Of a stretch of 64,000 nt of DNA, positions 28,801 through 43,800 are shown in pieces. A program made the position numbers and the translations under genes. Source of the DNA: Anarhynchus alexandrinus. Its lineage: Eukaryota; Chordata; Aves; Charadriiformes; Charadriidae. The stretch covers positions 1,568,943 through 1,632,942 of the forward strand of contig VUYV01000124.1 of NCBI GenBank assembly GCA_008711295.1, in the 5' to 3' direction. The notes below the pieces were generated by a model. It made no database searches. It was not told where the DNA came from and saw only the letters and a program-made list of their open reading frames with translations. How positions within the stretch are numbered: the first letter of the stretch is position 1; each line of letters begins with the position of its first letter.

Positions 28801-31800
28801 TCAGTACAGGGACTGTGTACTCTTACAATGACAAAGACGTGCTGGAAGTGAGATCGAATGTTCTTTGGGCTGAATGGTTGTGCTCCAGGCTCCTGGAAAA
28901 CTATTGTCACAATATCATTTCCAATATGTCGTTTTCTCAGAAGCTTAAATGAAAAAAAAAGATGCATAGGTTAAAACACAGTCTTTTCACAATTTTATTT
29001 ATTTCTCATTATTATAAATTACTATTGTTCAATTTTTTTTATTCCAAATAATACTTCAAGCTGAAAATGGAAACAGTTGAGGATTTATATGACAAGTACC
29101 AGAATGTTAGTTACTCATCTAATAAATTTCAGGCACAGGCATTTTTATTTTCATAACAATTTCATTTCTACATGTAACATACAGGAAGATCTTGTTGGGG
29201 AAAATTTTAAGCTAAACAAAGAGGAAAAACAACAACAAAACCTGTTAATATCAGAGTAATCAGTGATATGTGGAAGCTGGAAAACATTCCCCTATTCACA
29301 CATTTTTACAAGCCAGAAGTAGGTTCTACTTCAAATTGAAAATAGTTGTCATTATCCCTAAGACACACTATGATAATTTTCTGATAGGTTTCTTTCCAAG
29401 AATCCAGGATTACAGTAAAAGAGAAAGGTAACCTACAAAGTAATATATCATTTAGTGTACAAAAGCAAACTAAAAAAATGCTGTTATCTTTTATTGTTAA
29501 AAGAAATGTCTATTTTATTTGAAGAAACACAAAATAACATTGTTTCCAGAGAAAAATGCATACACATCATACACAACAAGATGGCTTAGTATTCAACAAG
29601 GCCAGGTAGTTCAGAGTAACAAAGCAGGCCAGCCTACATAGCTCTTCAGTATCATAAAAAAATTTAAAACAAAACAAAAAAAAGGATTTTGTCTCGTATC
29701 TTCTTGTGTAGCATGCTGGACCACCCACTCGTCACCTCTGATTCTGTGCATATTACAAGTCGCTGAATGCAGTCCTTAAAGTCCAATGGACTTTGCTACA
29801 GAAGGTTGAAAATCATGTCAAACATTCTATGGTCCTTTTGACATTAGATATGAACTCTTATTTACGTAACACAGATGTGCTAGTGACATAATTGTATAAT
29901 GTTTACATCAAAGTTTCAGTAAATAATGCATAATTAAATAGAAGAGACAGCCCTATGGAAAAAAATGTACCTATGATGTACCTACAATGATCTGATTTGC
30001 TCATCTTCCTGACACAGAGATGGCCAGTTTCACTTTTGATACTTCTGATTTTTAAAGTGTTTTCTTTGCTAGTAACAAATAAAAGTTGCCATAAATTTTC
30101 AATAGTTCAGCTACATTTGTGATAGAGGAAAAATTAATTGGTCCATCTTACCTGTTGCTTGTTGTTTGGAGTATATGGCAACATAGTAGAAACGTGGAAC
30201 ATGATTTCATAGTCCTTGTATGTTGTGTATAGAGAGTGAGTACCCGTTGAATCAGCTTCAGTTAAAGAAAAAAGAGAAAATAAAAGCATTATTTAAAAAA
30301 AGTTTTAAAACAAAGTTTCATTATTATCAAAGAAAATCATCAAGCAAGACAAGAATTCCTACTCATCCTTGATCCTAGCTGAAATGTCAGCAAGTAAAAA
30401 CTTACCCAGAGTTTATTCACCTGCCAAAGCAAATGACACATAGATGGCACATATAATTTTGAGTACTTTTCCCAATGAAGAATTCGTTAGGAATACGGAA
30501 TTTATTCCAGAAAACCCTGAAGAAAGCCTATTTAAGCATGAAAAGTGATAACAAAGTCTGAAGTACTTTTCAGACACCACCCAATATCTCAGGCTAATTG
30601 GAATGAAACTGAACTATAAGGAATGTGAAAAGGACTTCAGAAAGGAAGGTAGACAGACACTGCGAATGAATACCATGCATAATTAAATATCAATGGACAT
30701 ATAACCCACAGGATATGAAAGAACAGAATAGGTTCTTTTAAACATAAATATCAGGACTCTAAATTAACTGTAATGAAGTCAGATAAAACCTTCACTAAAA
30801 CAGGTGCTTTATGGATAGGTGCAGTCAAAAACTCAAATAGTATGCTAGCATGCTTACAGCTGATGATGGAAAAAGCCCACAACAATGACATTATGATGCT
30901 GGTATATTAATCAAAGGTACTCTCACCTGTTTTGGGTTCTGGCCACCCTATTTTAAAAGTTATAGAAGAAAGAGAAGGGATCCAGAAACAGGCCACAAAA
31001 ATAATTATACGTGGATGGAGAGACTTCCATGTGGAGAGAAAATGATAAAAACTAGGATTATGAAGTTTAGAAAGAAAAAAAGAAGAGGGGATATTATTAA
31101 AGTTTACAAAGTGTTGGTTGCAGACAACACTTGACTACAGATAAATTGGGAACTTCTGTTTTTACTTTTTCTTTCTCTCTCTCAAAAAAGAGACCTTGAA
31201 AAATGTTCCATTAATTTAAGTAGTAACACATTTAAAGCTGAAATAGTGAATATATTCTATTAAATATAACTGCTGTCCACAGTGCAAAATGCCTGTTAAA
31301 ATGGAATTTTAAAAATAACTAGATTTATATATGGAAAAAAGCATCCTGGTTATTTGAAGTTATATAAACATGCCACTATATTATATAATCCAGCTATTTA
31401 TAGCAATGTATTTCAAAAAGCTGTTAAATACTACACCTTAGCATTTTTTTATTAGCAGAGAGATCATGTTACTAAGGAGATAATAGCTCAGAGATTCATG
31501 AGGCATTTACAATAACATAAATATACAGTTTATTTACCTAGATTTTGGGTATAAGCTTTGACAAGAAGTTTTCATTTACTGTCAAATTCAGAATAATTAA
31601 ATTGAGGTAGCTTTGCTGTAAATGAAAAACCACAACATCATTCATAAAATGAAATGGAAAGTTTCCTACATTATAGCTGAATAGATATTTTGGATTTCCA
31701 AATCATCTATATAGAATAAAATGGGAATAAGGAAAAAAAAAAAGATTCCTCGAACCTTATAATTAAAAAAAAATAAATCAGTTAATGTTTCAAGGAGGTT

Positions 31801-34800
31801 GGGCTCTCTTTTCCAGCACTCAACATTGCCATTATGAAAAACTAGCAAACTGCTAAATATTTTCCTTTTAATGCTAATTACAACAGTGTGACAGCTGAAA
31901 GGGAATCATTTCATCTTGCGCTCTACCGTCTGCCTGATCATTACCACGCAGGCTGGAGAAGGCAGATGCACCTGAGAGTCACCTAAACATCAACATAACT
32001 CCTAACTGGCTTTTTTTGTCTAATTAAATATGCTAATTTGTACACTGTCTTTCATAAATAGAGCATACAAAAATATTACAAAGAACTGGAAAGGGGGAGC
32101 AGCAGGTGCAAAAAGAAAGGGAAGTGGGTAAGGAGACAGACAGGGGAAGGAAGGCCCCAAAAGAGGGGAAGAGGCCCAAAAGGAGTTGGCGGAAAAGAGG
32201 AAAATAATAACGCAATTCTGACAAAAAATATGCTAGAACACCACCTATGTATTTAAGCCAAACTTTCAACTTTCCTGGATGGACTTCATTTCAGTCAGAA
32301 AAGTTTTGGGTTTGTTCCCTCCCCCCCCTGCCGAACGGCATTGGTTCTGCAAACTAGGGAATAAGGCTACGATCCAAATTTAATGACTCCATTTATTTCC
32401 AAGTACTTCACAGCTTAAATCCCTGTTATTCAAATTCAACTACAAACAGAAGTCCATATCCACTACAGACTATGCATCTTCCTCACCATTCAGATGTTTT
32501 TGTTCTTACAAGTCCAGAATACTTTTTCTGAAGTACAACACGATAATTACAGGTGTTTGCTTTAAATCAAATCACTGCCATTGCAGTAAAATCCAAGACT
32601 GCGCACTGGACCAGTATCCACCATTTCAAGGTCAGAACTGTAAGCCAGCACTGCAATCTGCTTTGATTTCCTTGCATTTAATGGAGGCCTGAGGGACCTA
32701 CAAATTCATTAGCACCTTTTTACACTGAAGATACCCCCTCCTGACATCGGTTTATGGCGTACCTACTGGTGCTTTCTCAATCTTGTCCCATTACTGGACT
32801 TGGTTACTTAGCTGAGGACTTATCTGATCTTCTTTTTCTTCCATCATTATTCACCTTTAAAAATCCACCTTATTCTTCTGTCCTTCCAATGTTTCTCAGC
32901 TGTCTTCACAAGGGCTGTCTTAACAGACTCCCATTTAAGTGTTTTTTCCAACACCAACAGCACTCAAAGCTGTGACTGACACCAACAATGTACTGCTGAT
33001 AAATTCACCTCACTGAAGCCACAGGACTTCACTGTCAGCCTGCTTCTACAGCAGCTTTTAAACCCTCTGCACTAGAAAACTGCATAAAACCCAGTACGAA
33101 CAGAAAATCTCAGTGTTTCAAAAGAAAACATGTTGCAAGGAATTGCAGGAAACCAAAAAATAAACGATACCGATGAAACAGAAGAAACAGCCATTGCTAC
33201 AAACTGCAGCAATGCTCACAATTAAAGGCACAAGAACAAGAAGTTTCAGAGCTTAATGTTGCTCCCATCTACCCTTGCTGTTAAAGAGCCATGTCTTACT
33301 TCTAGATTCTCCTAGTTATGGCTGCAAATTCAGTACCTGCCAAATGTGCCCTCCTTTCTGTTATACACAAGGATTACATCAAGCACTCATGTTCAACTCC
33401 TGTAATATCCAAGTCATTTTCAGACACTATTTCTGAGGTCAGAATCCTTTATTTCTGCTTCTTAAGCAGTCTAGGAACCTCTGACCTTCTTTGGCTATTG
33501 GTCTCCCAGAGAATGTCTGAGACCCAACAGTAAGTCTATTCTTCCACATGGTTGAAAAGATGTTTAATAGTACAAGTTCAGAAGATAATCGATCTGTATT
33601 ATTTCATTAGAAACACTGGGGTTTATTGACAACCCCTGAATGAAATGTCAATTTCAAGTCCATTCATTCCCTAGATTTTTAATCTATATAATCTCTTCAG
33701 TGCTGTTTTCATATTCTTCTCGTGTCTTAACCAAATGTCATGCAGTAAAAACATCTAATACAGAAACCTACCATTATTAGCTAAGTTTATAATTTCATCA
33801 AATAGAAAATTCCTAAACTCCTACAACGCATATTAACCAATCTTTCTTAATTTCCTGCACCAACCACTCTGCTGGACACACACACCAGGTTACCAGGCCT
33901 AGCATTACCCAGTTGATCCCATTTACCAATTTAAAATATTGAGAAATAAGACTAAGTGCGGGGGAGGGAAATAAAGCATGCATTACAACTAGAAAATGAT
34001 GGAAAATGACTGAAGTTATAATTTGAAAGATTACTGTGATGTTTATTACTTTAAAGCGATGCCCATAAAATTCCTAGCAACCGTGGGATAGATGACATTT
34101 TCAAGCTCTATTTCCTATCCAAAGTCTGCAGGCTGCCAGGAGATAGACTGCTTCCCCTCTGGTAATTCTAGAAATATACAAACAAACTTTAAAAGTAGCA
34201 GCTCTTTTCCACAGTGGCACTGGCAGAGATCCAAAGCAAAAGCCCTTGCAGGATCCAATATACTTAAATAGGCTTTCAGTTAATAGGATGCATGAGATTC
34301 CTCCTTTTAAAAATTGGCTCTGTTATGGATACTTACCAATTAGGCCCCTAACTCTAAAAATTTCTAAGAACAACTGTTCTGAAACTGCCTTTTGCTAGAA
34401 CAACTTTACTTTTCTAACTTCGCATAAATTAAAAACATCTTGTGAAAATTTCCAGAGTACATGTACAAATCAGCTTTCCTCCACACTGAGAAAACCTTTC
34501 ATCATGTCTTACATCATGCATCTGCTTTCCATAGGTTGCAAAATATTGTCAAAGGTAAAGGAACAAGCGAAGTAGCCTACATAGCTCTGACCTTTCTTGC
34601 AAGTTAATGAACAGACATTTGTTTTTAAGAGCATCTTTGCAATCAACTGTGCTGACATTAAACAGAGTTTTTATGCAGGAAAATTTCCTGAGTAATGAGA
34701 CCACAAGAACTATTTCATGACAGTGACCTCTAGCAACAGAAGAGCACAGAGGTGGAAAAGGGAGAAGCTTGTTTCCTAGCTGCAGACCTAGCTGTTTCAA

Positions 34801-37800
34801 CAAAATCCTACAAACCTAAGTCATGGTAAAACCTACAACCTCCTCCTTCGCAGGCATTTCTGTGTTAGGGCTGAGGCAGAAAAGACTGATTGATTAATCT
34901 GGGTAGCTATTGAAGGTGTATTGCCTGTCTGTATTCTGCTGTTCACATATTCCCCACACCTGAGTGCAGCTCCTGCAACCATCTCTGGTCTTTAGCATTT
35001 TGCCTACCACAGCGTAGCTTTTTTTTTTTTTGCCATTTCCTGTGCAGAATATGCAATAAGGGTTTCCGAATGTAGCTATCCAGAGAGCTTAGTGTTGTGC
35101 CCCCAAAACACCACATTGTCTTCCACCACTTTCAGTCTGTGTTTTGCATATTTGGCAGCAAGGAAAACATAGCACCATCAAGATAAATTACAAAAGTTTG
35201 TTGCCATTGTTCAAATTTGTTGCTGTCTAAACCTGCTTGTTAAGAACTCATGTATGCTGTGTAGTCCCGTGTTTCCTCAGTGAGCCTGCAGACAACATAA
35301 CCTGAAAGATTTCAGACAACCTAGAGTTCCTAAGCAGTTCTAGCTGATGAGGCCCCAGCATGTGAGATCGTAAACCTTGACTGGAAAAAACAAATGTAGG
35401 AAACCCTTCAGGAAAGCAGCAGTTTTCACTCAGAGCATCCCCCTTCCTCTCTGATCACAGCGAAGTGTTCATGTAAAGCCTCTCGATTTTTGCATTTTTA
35501 GATATAGTATGGAGCTGGTAGGTCTACTGGGCAACGTGAAAAAGACATGTCAGCTCTCAACATGGAGTAGAAAACCTTCATTACTAGAAGACAACTTATA
35601 AAACCAGAAAAGATTCAGGCAATTAAAAGTTTACATACGTGTCCATTCAACAGGTGCTACATCATATCAAAGCCTGACAAAATTATTTCCTTGAGTCAGA
35701 AGCAACAAGAAGGAACTCAAACATTACTGGAAAATTCTGCTGTTTAGAAGAAAATTTCAAACAAGTACTTAAGACACAGTTACAGCTTTCATGGGCATAT
35801 CTGAGCAGATGAGTCAACTCTTAATCACACAGCATTTACATGTACTAGAAACCAGTGTGTATGGACTGACACCAAAAAAGGGTTTTTTAAAGATGTGTTA
35901 AATAACTAAACCAGAAGAAAGGGAAGAGAAGATTTTACTTTAACTACGGAAAGTAACAAGGAGATCACAATATAAAATCAGAAGCTATGAAATAACAAAT
36001 TGTTTTAATACACATTTGATTTTTGACCTAGCCTATTTTTATAACTGATAAAATAACACTTTGGAGCTGCAGAAGAGGAAAACCCAGCCTGGCAATTATT
36101 GCATATTTTCAGTAAAGGCCAGGAAACATTACAGCAAGAAACTGCCTTGATCTCATCTGGAATCATGTATATAATCCTAGCCACTAAAATAAAAGAGACT
36201 GAATTCAAACTCAGATGAGTGCGTAGGAAGGTTACCAGGTAATACTGCAGGGGGAGGGAAGCAGAGAAATCCACCCCTCCCATACCAGTAAGAGAGACTT
36301 GGCTTATTAAGGGTAACATCACACAAGCACAGAGGAGGCACAACTGCCATGTGTAAATGCACTCAAGGGAGTAACTACAACAGACAGAATATAAGTATTG
36401 CAACTAAAAGAAAGCTGGCTCAATGGTAAATGTGTGTGAAACAGGTATTCATTTAGGTTTAAAACCACAGGAAGTTTTATGACCCTCTGAGGAGTGACGA
36501 TTAGGCTGATCAAGACAGCCTGAGGAGATGGCAACGTGATCCCTTTAAGAATCAAGGACACAAGGTAGAACGGTGGAGCACAAAAGCACAGCAAGTTACT
36601 GTATCTGTGATAGGAGAGCCATGACAAGACCACAGTTTTTGCTGCAGTGAAGTTGATGAATGCTTTTCAGCTTTTGTGAATCAACTCCTTATTTAATTTC
36701 CTTTGCTGCATGCGGGCAAAATAGCAAAAGATTGCCATAGGAACTGGTTAGTTCCAATACTCAAAGAAAAGGAAGACAGGCCAAAATTTCCCCCTGAGTA
36801 TTTTTAAATAGATTTGTAAATTGAATAGAGAATGCACTAGCTAATAAACAGGTATTTCACAAGCTTGAGTCCAAAACTAGGTAATTTCTTTTATAGATAC
36901 TGTCACCCAAGATCATCTTTCCACTGCATTTTTGTTGCAGTGTGTTTTACTGTTAAAGCTGATAATATAACTGCCAAAACCAGTTTAATTTCCATAGCTC
37001 AAAAGAAAAATCACAGAGGGAGGAATACATTTGATAGCAGGAGTAAGACAAAAGTGCCTATAAGAAAAACTACGTGCAACAGACACAGCGGAAAAGCAAT
37101 AGATCAACTTGTCAAGGTGGAGTTATATAGATGGGTTCTCAAAACCTTTTTTGTGACAGTCTATTAGCATATCATTAAAAAAATTATGACATAACAACTG
37201 TATTGATTACTCTCTTTAGACAACACACTCATGATGGATTTGCAATGCTGATAATGGCTCCATAGTTACTGGTTTCTTGTTGCAGCTTTGATGATAATTT
37301 CATACCAAATTAGTACAAAAATCCAATAATTATCCGAGTTGAAAGACCATATGGGTATGGGTCAAATTACATACTTGCTCTGTTTTCTCTTCTAATACTG
37401 AACAACTGTCTTCCTATAGCAAAGAGGTTATTTTTAAGAACTCTCTACAAAAAAATCAGTTAGCAACGATATAACACATTTTGCTCACTTAAGGGAAAAA
37501 AATGAAAAAGCCTTACTCTTTGTATCCAGCTGAGCACGATACTTTTCAAATCCCTTGAGTCGAACTCGTTCTCCCAAGAGCTGAAGAAACTCTTCAAAGG
37601 CTGGACCTGCTGATTCATTATTATACATTTCCTCTTCCGTGCTTTGCCCAGCTTTGCAGTACATGATACCCACCTTAAGTTGGTAACTTAACTGCAAAAG
37701 GAAAAAGATTAACATCTTACATGTATATCAAGTGATGCAGCAACTTATTTATTGAATTAACTTCAGATTTTTATTAAACCCATAATTCATAAAGAAAAAA

Positions 37801-40800
37801 ACCCTAATTATGTCTAATTTCAAATGTTAGTCGAGTTCCAAATACTCTCATTGTTCGGCACCATAATTGCCTTGATGATGGCATATTTCATCTCACGATC
37901 TCAAAATGCTTTCCAAAGTGAAACAAACATTAATGTTCCTTATTTTCAGGAGGACAACACTGCAACATGCAAAGGGTGAGTATCTCACATCGAGCCATGC
38001 GGCGAGTGTTGGCTGAGAAATGTCAGGAACTCGACTCTCACTCTTAGGCTGGTACCATGGTTACTATCCTACACCAAACCTTCCACGCAGAAGGGTAGGG
38101 CACAGCATGTGCTCATTTCTATAGTAAGTGACAAAATTAACATTCCCTCACTTCAAAAAGAAGATGAAAATTATTCACCTATCAGTGCATTCATCTGTTA
38201 GCAATGCTGAAAGAGTCCATGGCATTCAGTTGGCCTTCTCCGACTTAAAAATGCAGTAACAAAGAAAACAGCTAAATTGAGAAATGCTGGGAATACTTTA
38301 AAGGTACTATTTACTAGCATAGACTTTCAAACATATTTGTGTTTTTTAGTTCCATTTTTCCTCTAATTTAGTGTTTGATGTTCCGAAAACAGCAGAAACT
38401 GTAGATGTGAATAAAATAATTTTTTACCCAACCACAACCGTGATTCTTCAAAGCAAACTGTTCCCACCAATTCTAAATTGATGCACACACAAAAAGGACC
38501 ACATCTGTGTCCTTTATGCCTGGACTACAGAAACAGAAGTTACAAAAGGGAAGAAAACAGCACCCACTGCCATTTACTGCCAAAACCAATTTCACAGGCA
38601 GGAACGCTGACTGGCAAGGCACAAAGGAGAAGGCGAGCCTAGGAGTTCACGCATGTAATTCATCTAGTAAAAATGCATACTTATTGCAGGGTAAATAATC
38701 TTTCCTCCCACACGTGTATGTCTGCGGAGGCTCCATTTTAAATAAATACCAAACAGATCTGCTAGAGCAAGATCACAAGAAAGTCTATTGAAACTGGCAT
38801 GAGATTTGTAAGTTTGGGCTACGGGTTAGTGGGAAGCGAAAACAGTTATCTGCAAGGGCACTGGAAGCAAAGTCATCTGAATAGACTGTGATTTGCTCTC
38901 AAAGCTTCCGTAACAGGTTGTGACACAAGAAGTTTTGGAACTTGCTGGGATGATGTGGACACACATAATTAAAGCGAAATCCATTAATTTTAACTTATTA
39001 TATTTACAGTGGGATAATTTAAAAGCCCTCAGAAGTGGTCCTACTCTGTATCTTATTAAAGTAAATTTTAAAATTAAAAAACTCTGAAAATTGCAACTTT
39101 ACTGTATTTTTCTTCTACTACCAAGGATGAATGGTGACAAGGATAAAGTATTAGCAGTAGGAAAATAAGGAGGGGGGAGAAGGGTAAGGATCAACCTGGC
39201 TTGATTACTGAAGTTGAAGAAGATAGGCACATGCAATGAGTCACAGTTCTAGACTGTTTCTTTTTTCCCCTCCAGAATGTCCCTTATTTTATCATCTGAC
39301 ACAATGACCACCTGACTGGCACCTTTTAAATATGCCCAAATTTCTTACGATAAAATATGAGTACAGCATAGAATCATAATGGTTTGAGTTGGAAGGGACC
39401 TTGAAGATCATCTAGCTCCCACCCCCCTGCCATGGGCAGGGACACCTCCCACTAGACCAGGCCACTCAAAGTCCCATCCAACCTGGCCTTGAGCACTTCC
39501 AGGGATGGGGCATCCACAACTTCTCTGGGCAACCTCTTCCAGTGCCTCACNACCCTCACAGTAAAAAATTTCTTCCTAATATCTAATCTAAATCTACCCT
39601 CTTCCAGTTTAAAACCGTTACCCCTCATCCTATTACTATACTCCTTGATAAAGAGTCCCTCCCCATCCTTCCTCTAGGCCCCCATAAAGTACTGGAAGGC
39701 TGGTATAACGTCTCCCTGGAGCCTTCTCTTCTCCAGGCTGAACAATCCCAACTCTCTCAGCCTGTCCTCATTTCAATCTATTTCTTATGAAAGAAACATT
39801 CACAGGCAAACTTCCAAAATTGCAACTGAAAGGAATAGTAATAATTTAAAAAAAAAAATCAATTTTGTGCCTTGAAGTAATGTTTTTATCTCCTTTTCTC
39901 ATTGTTAACTATTTGAAATGCTTTCTGTGTAACTATAAAGGAAATACGGTCTTTCAGCACTAGAGACCCAACCAAACCCATTCACCTTTTAAGAATGAAG
40001 ACTGCATATTTTGGGCATCAACGTATTAAGACTTGAAGCAAAGGGTTTTATTGGTAAAACAAATACCAAGCACCTGCAAATTAATGTTACAATTTATTAT
40101 CACAGTTATTTATTTCAACTCCCCATTCACTAAAAAAGTACAAAAATTCAAAACAACCACCAGTGTACACAACGCTCAAAACAATCCAGGTACAGATGGA
40201 TGGCACACGCTTTTTTTTTTTTTAAATATTCTCATGATGACTGTTTGGTTAAGATTTAAATTTTCTCAGGAATCGCAGGAGCTAGACAAGATTTGCAGGT
40301 GGATTTCTATGATATCTGCTTAGCTAGCAAACTACATGATCCCACTCACTGCAAGCTTATTGCCTCACAGCAGCCAAACGTAGTGCCTTTGCCAACAGGG
40401 CTACGTGGTCTCCTAGAGAACCTGGACCAGCTACTGCTGACATGTGGGAAGGGAGGAGAGAGGAGGGGAGAGAGCAAGGGTGGTGAGAGGTGACGCTGCT
40501 GCTGCTCCTGATGGCAGAACAACTGCCATCACTTTCCATATAATCAGTAGCAGGTCCTGTCTTGGACCATTCAGGCAACATTTACTGCTCAGATACGCTC
40601 TCTGTCCACTCCCAGGGAAATACAATAGATGGAAGTGTTTCAGAGGACCGCAATGCCTTAGCTGCACTGCTAATTACAATAGTTTCTAGTATCATAGAAT
40701 CATAGAATTGTCTAGGTTGGAAGGGACCTTTAAGATCATCAAGTCCAACTAACAACCTAACACTGCCAAAAACACCACTAAACCATGTCCCTAAGTGCCA

Positions 40801-43800
40801 CATCTACCCATCTTTTACATACCTCCAGGGATGGTGACTCCACCACCTCCCTGGGCAGTCTGTTTCAATGCTTGACAACCCTTTCAGTAAAAGAATTTTT
40901 TCCTAATATCCATCCTAAACCTACCCTGGTGCAACTTGAGGCCATTTCCTCTTGTCCTATTGCTTGTTACAATCAAGGTCAGCCCCCACCTCTCTACAAC
41001 CTCCTTTCAGGTAGTTGTTAGAGAGTGATAAGGTCTCCCCTCAGCCTCTTTTTCTCTGGGCTAAACAACCCCAGTTCCCTCAGCTGCTCCTCATAAGACT
41101 TGTTCTCCAGACCCCTCACCAGCTTCGTTGCCCTTCTCTGGACACGCTCCAGTACCTCTATGTCTTTCTTGTAGTGAGGGGCCCAAAACTGAACACAGTA
41201 CTCAAGGTACTTACGTTTGGACAAAGAAAACCATTCTCACCAAGCACGCCTACACTATTTTAAGCTTCAGTTTCGGGTGAAGGAAGTATTTTCAAGGACA
41301 TAAACATAAATGGGATCTGCAGCATCCACAAGCAATCTAACAAATGTCCTTTATTGCTTTGAAAATGTCAGCCTAAGAAACTAAAGAAGGACTATGCAAA
41401 GAGCAAGATATGCCTTCTAGCTCTGTTCTTCAATTTGCTGAACTTCAAAAAAAAATGCGTAAGGACAACACAAGTTGGTATTTCTGAATCAAAAAAAGTG
41501 GATCTGGGGGAAGAAAGGCATGCAGTCCCCATTACTACACCTCCTTCTGATAAATCTAGGGTCCTCAGAATTGTATTAACTCCAAGTAAAAGCTAAAAAA
41601 GGAGTTGAAGGATGAATTCTGCTGTGGTAAAACTCCTAAAGTAGCAGCTTCATTTTAATAATCTTAAAGTATTTACATATTTATATATATGGGAAAAGTG
41701 CACTCTAAGTATTTGTCTAGCACCCACTGAAAGACAGCAGAAAGCACATCTCGGATTTAACCAGTCAGCAAGTTTCTATTATAAATATGGAATTATATTA
41801 AAAACTTACTGACATTTCACAGTATTTCTGTGAATGAGGAATTGCCATAAAGATAAACTTCTACTGGAATAAATCAGTAATTGCCCTGATATTCAAATTT
41901 TTAAATCATATTTGGAAGTAAACCTAAAGTAAGTTACCGTGAACTCCGCATTCAAGGCAAAGATTAGTTGATGGTAATTAGCCAGGAAGCTAGCGCAGCC
42001 CTACAGAACGATTGGATTGCTTTTTAACAGAAAACTATTCAAACGAATGCATTTTAATAAAGCCAATAAAAGAACAGCTAGGTGACAAGCAATGTGGGCC
42101 ATATGTACAGAACAGCAGATGTTACCAGGACTCTAGCAATCTAAGGGGAAGTAAGGAACATGCAACTTGACATACACCAGCAGCAGTAAATTGGGGCGAG
42201 AATAACATTCCCATTCTGACACTGGATGTCATACGCAGATATTGAAAGACTAAAAGAGACAGAGCTCAGCCATAATAGTGATATGAAATTCTGAGAAAAT
42301 ATGTTGCAGTGAAAGACTTGAAAAGTGCAATCTGTTCAGTTTATCATAAACAAGACCAACAGATGATTTAATTGCTGCATACAAAAACCTTTGCTGGAAA
42401 AAATCTCACACCATAATGACTCTTAAGATGTAGCAGAGAAAGATATCAGAAGTCTGGAAGTCAAAAGCAGATAGATTCAAATAAAGAGCTGCAAATTCTT
42501 AAATATGAAAACAACCAACTGCTTTAAGACCTCACTCAAAATAAATAAAAAGACAGCCTATCTTAATCAAAACTGGTGCACGTGAATTTGGCTCAATGAA
42601 GGGGTTACTGGGTGAAATTTAATGGCTAAGTCAGGCTGAGGTCACTTTATAGTCTTAATTCTTAAATTTACAAAACATCTTACTTGCTATATCAAACAGG
42701 CACCTGTTCCTGCTGTAATGAAACAGTGTGACACTCAGCAAGAAGTGATAAACATTCTGTGTACGTAATTAGTAGAGCAGCTGTTACCCAAATTCTTCTG
42801 TTAGCTTGGAATCGATAAAAAAATGCAGCTTCTAATTAGTACAGAGTGTGCTTATCTTTTTTCTGTTAGAAGTGTCAAACTGTTTCATTACCACAAAAAC
42901 AAAAAATACTTTGATGTAGATAATACAATTTTAACTATCACTTTTCCTTAATGATTTTCAGACGTTTAAGTAGTAACAGAAAATCATACTATACATTATA
43001 TAGTGGGAGCTTAGTGACATGTAGGATATGAAATAATAATAATTTAATCTCACACTTTTTTAGACATAACCAACTTGTGAAGCAAATGATGCTAAATTAC
43101 TTTTCAAATTAAGTATTTACTGGAAATAATTTTGGAATTTATTTTTTTAACTAGAACTTTCTGCTAGCTTTTTTTTTTCCTTTGTGAAAATTTTCCCATC
43201 AACACTACGGAAATTGCAGGTTCCTGATGGGCATATCTGGAAGGTACTGATCCTTGAATCCAAAGGCTCACTTATGGAGCTATGTTGAATTAAATTCCAT
43301 TTTCTCCACTGCTGAAAGAGAAAACTTTGGAAAGAGATTGAAAGGTTTCCTTCAGTCTTCAAGTACCTGACAAACTTGATTCTGGATAAAGGGCAGATTA
43401 GGTTTAGGCTCAGGTAACAAATCATAAACACTAAGTATGTGCATATTTGGAATCACTGCTCTAATCATCTAAGGAAGACACTCTAGCTTCCAACTTATTA
43501 GGGTCTCATCATATGACAGAATAGTTAAACTGAGCAGCATAAGCATCTAAAGATTCTATCCTTCTTTTAGCAGGCTATATGGTAAACCCATCTCTCCTCA
43601 ACCTTATGTGTCTGCTGGCTCATCACAGTATTGTTTTCTGCGGGAGCCAACAAGCACATGCAGGAGACACAGCTGATACAGAGCATACTTGAATTTCCAA
43701 GAGACATTTAACAAAGCTTTTTCTTCAGAAAGTCTTAAAACCCCTAAATAGCCAGGGTACAGAAAATGACCTCACTTAGACATGTGACTTGCTAAAAGAC

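Larger units (their letters stand above)
30256..37516 (-). other. SIPA1L1 intron 4
   Basis: This 7.3 kb intron includes an old CR1-like remnant at about 30890-31300 and a polypurine tract at 32086-32210. The remainder is unremarkable AT-rich sequence, and no open frame resembles a known protein. Confidence 0.65.

Noticed and set aside
39551..39551. Ambiguous base n
   Set aside because: An assembly ambiguity inside a CR1 copy, not a biological signal.
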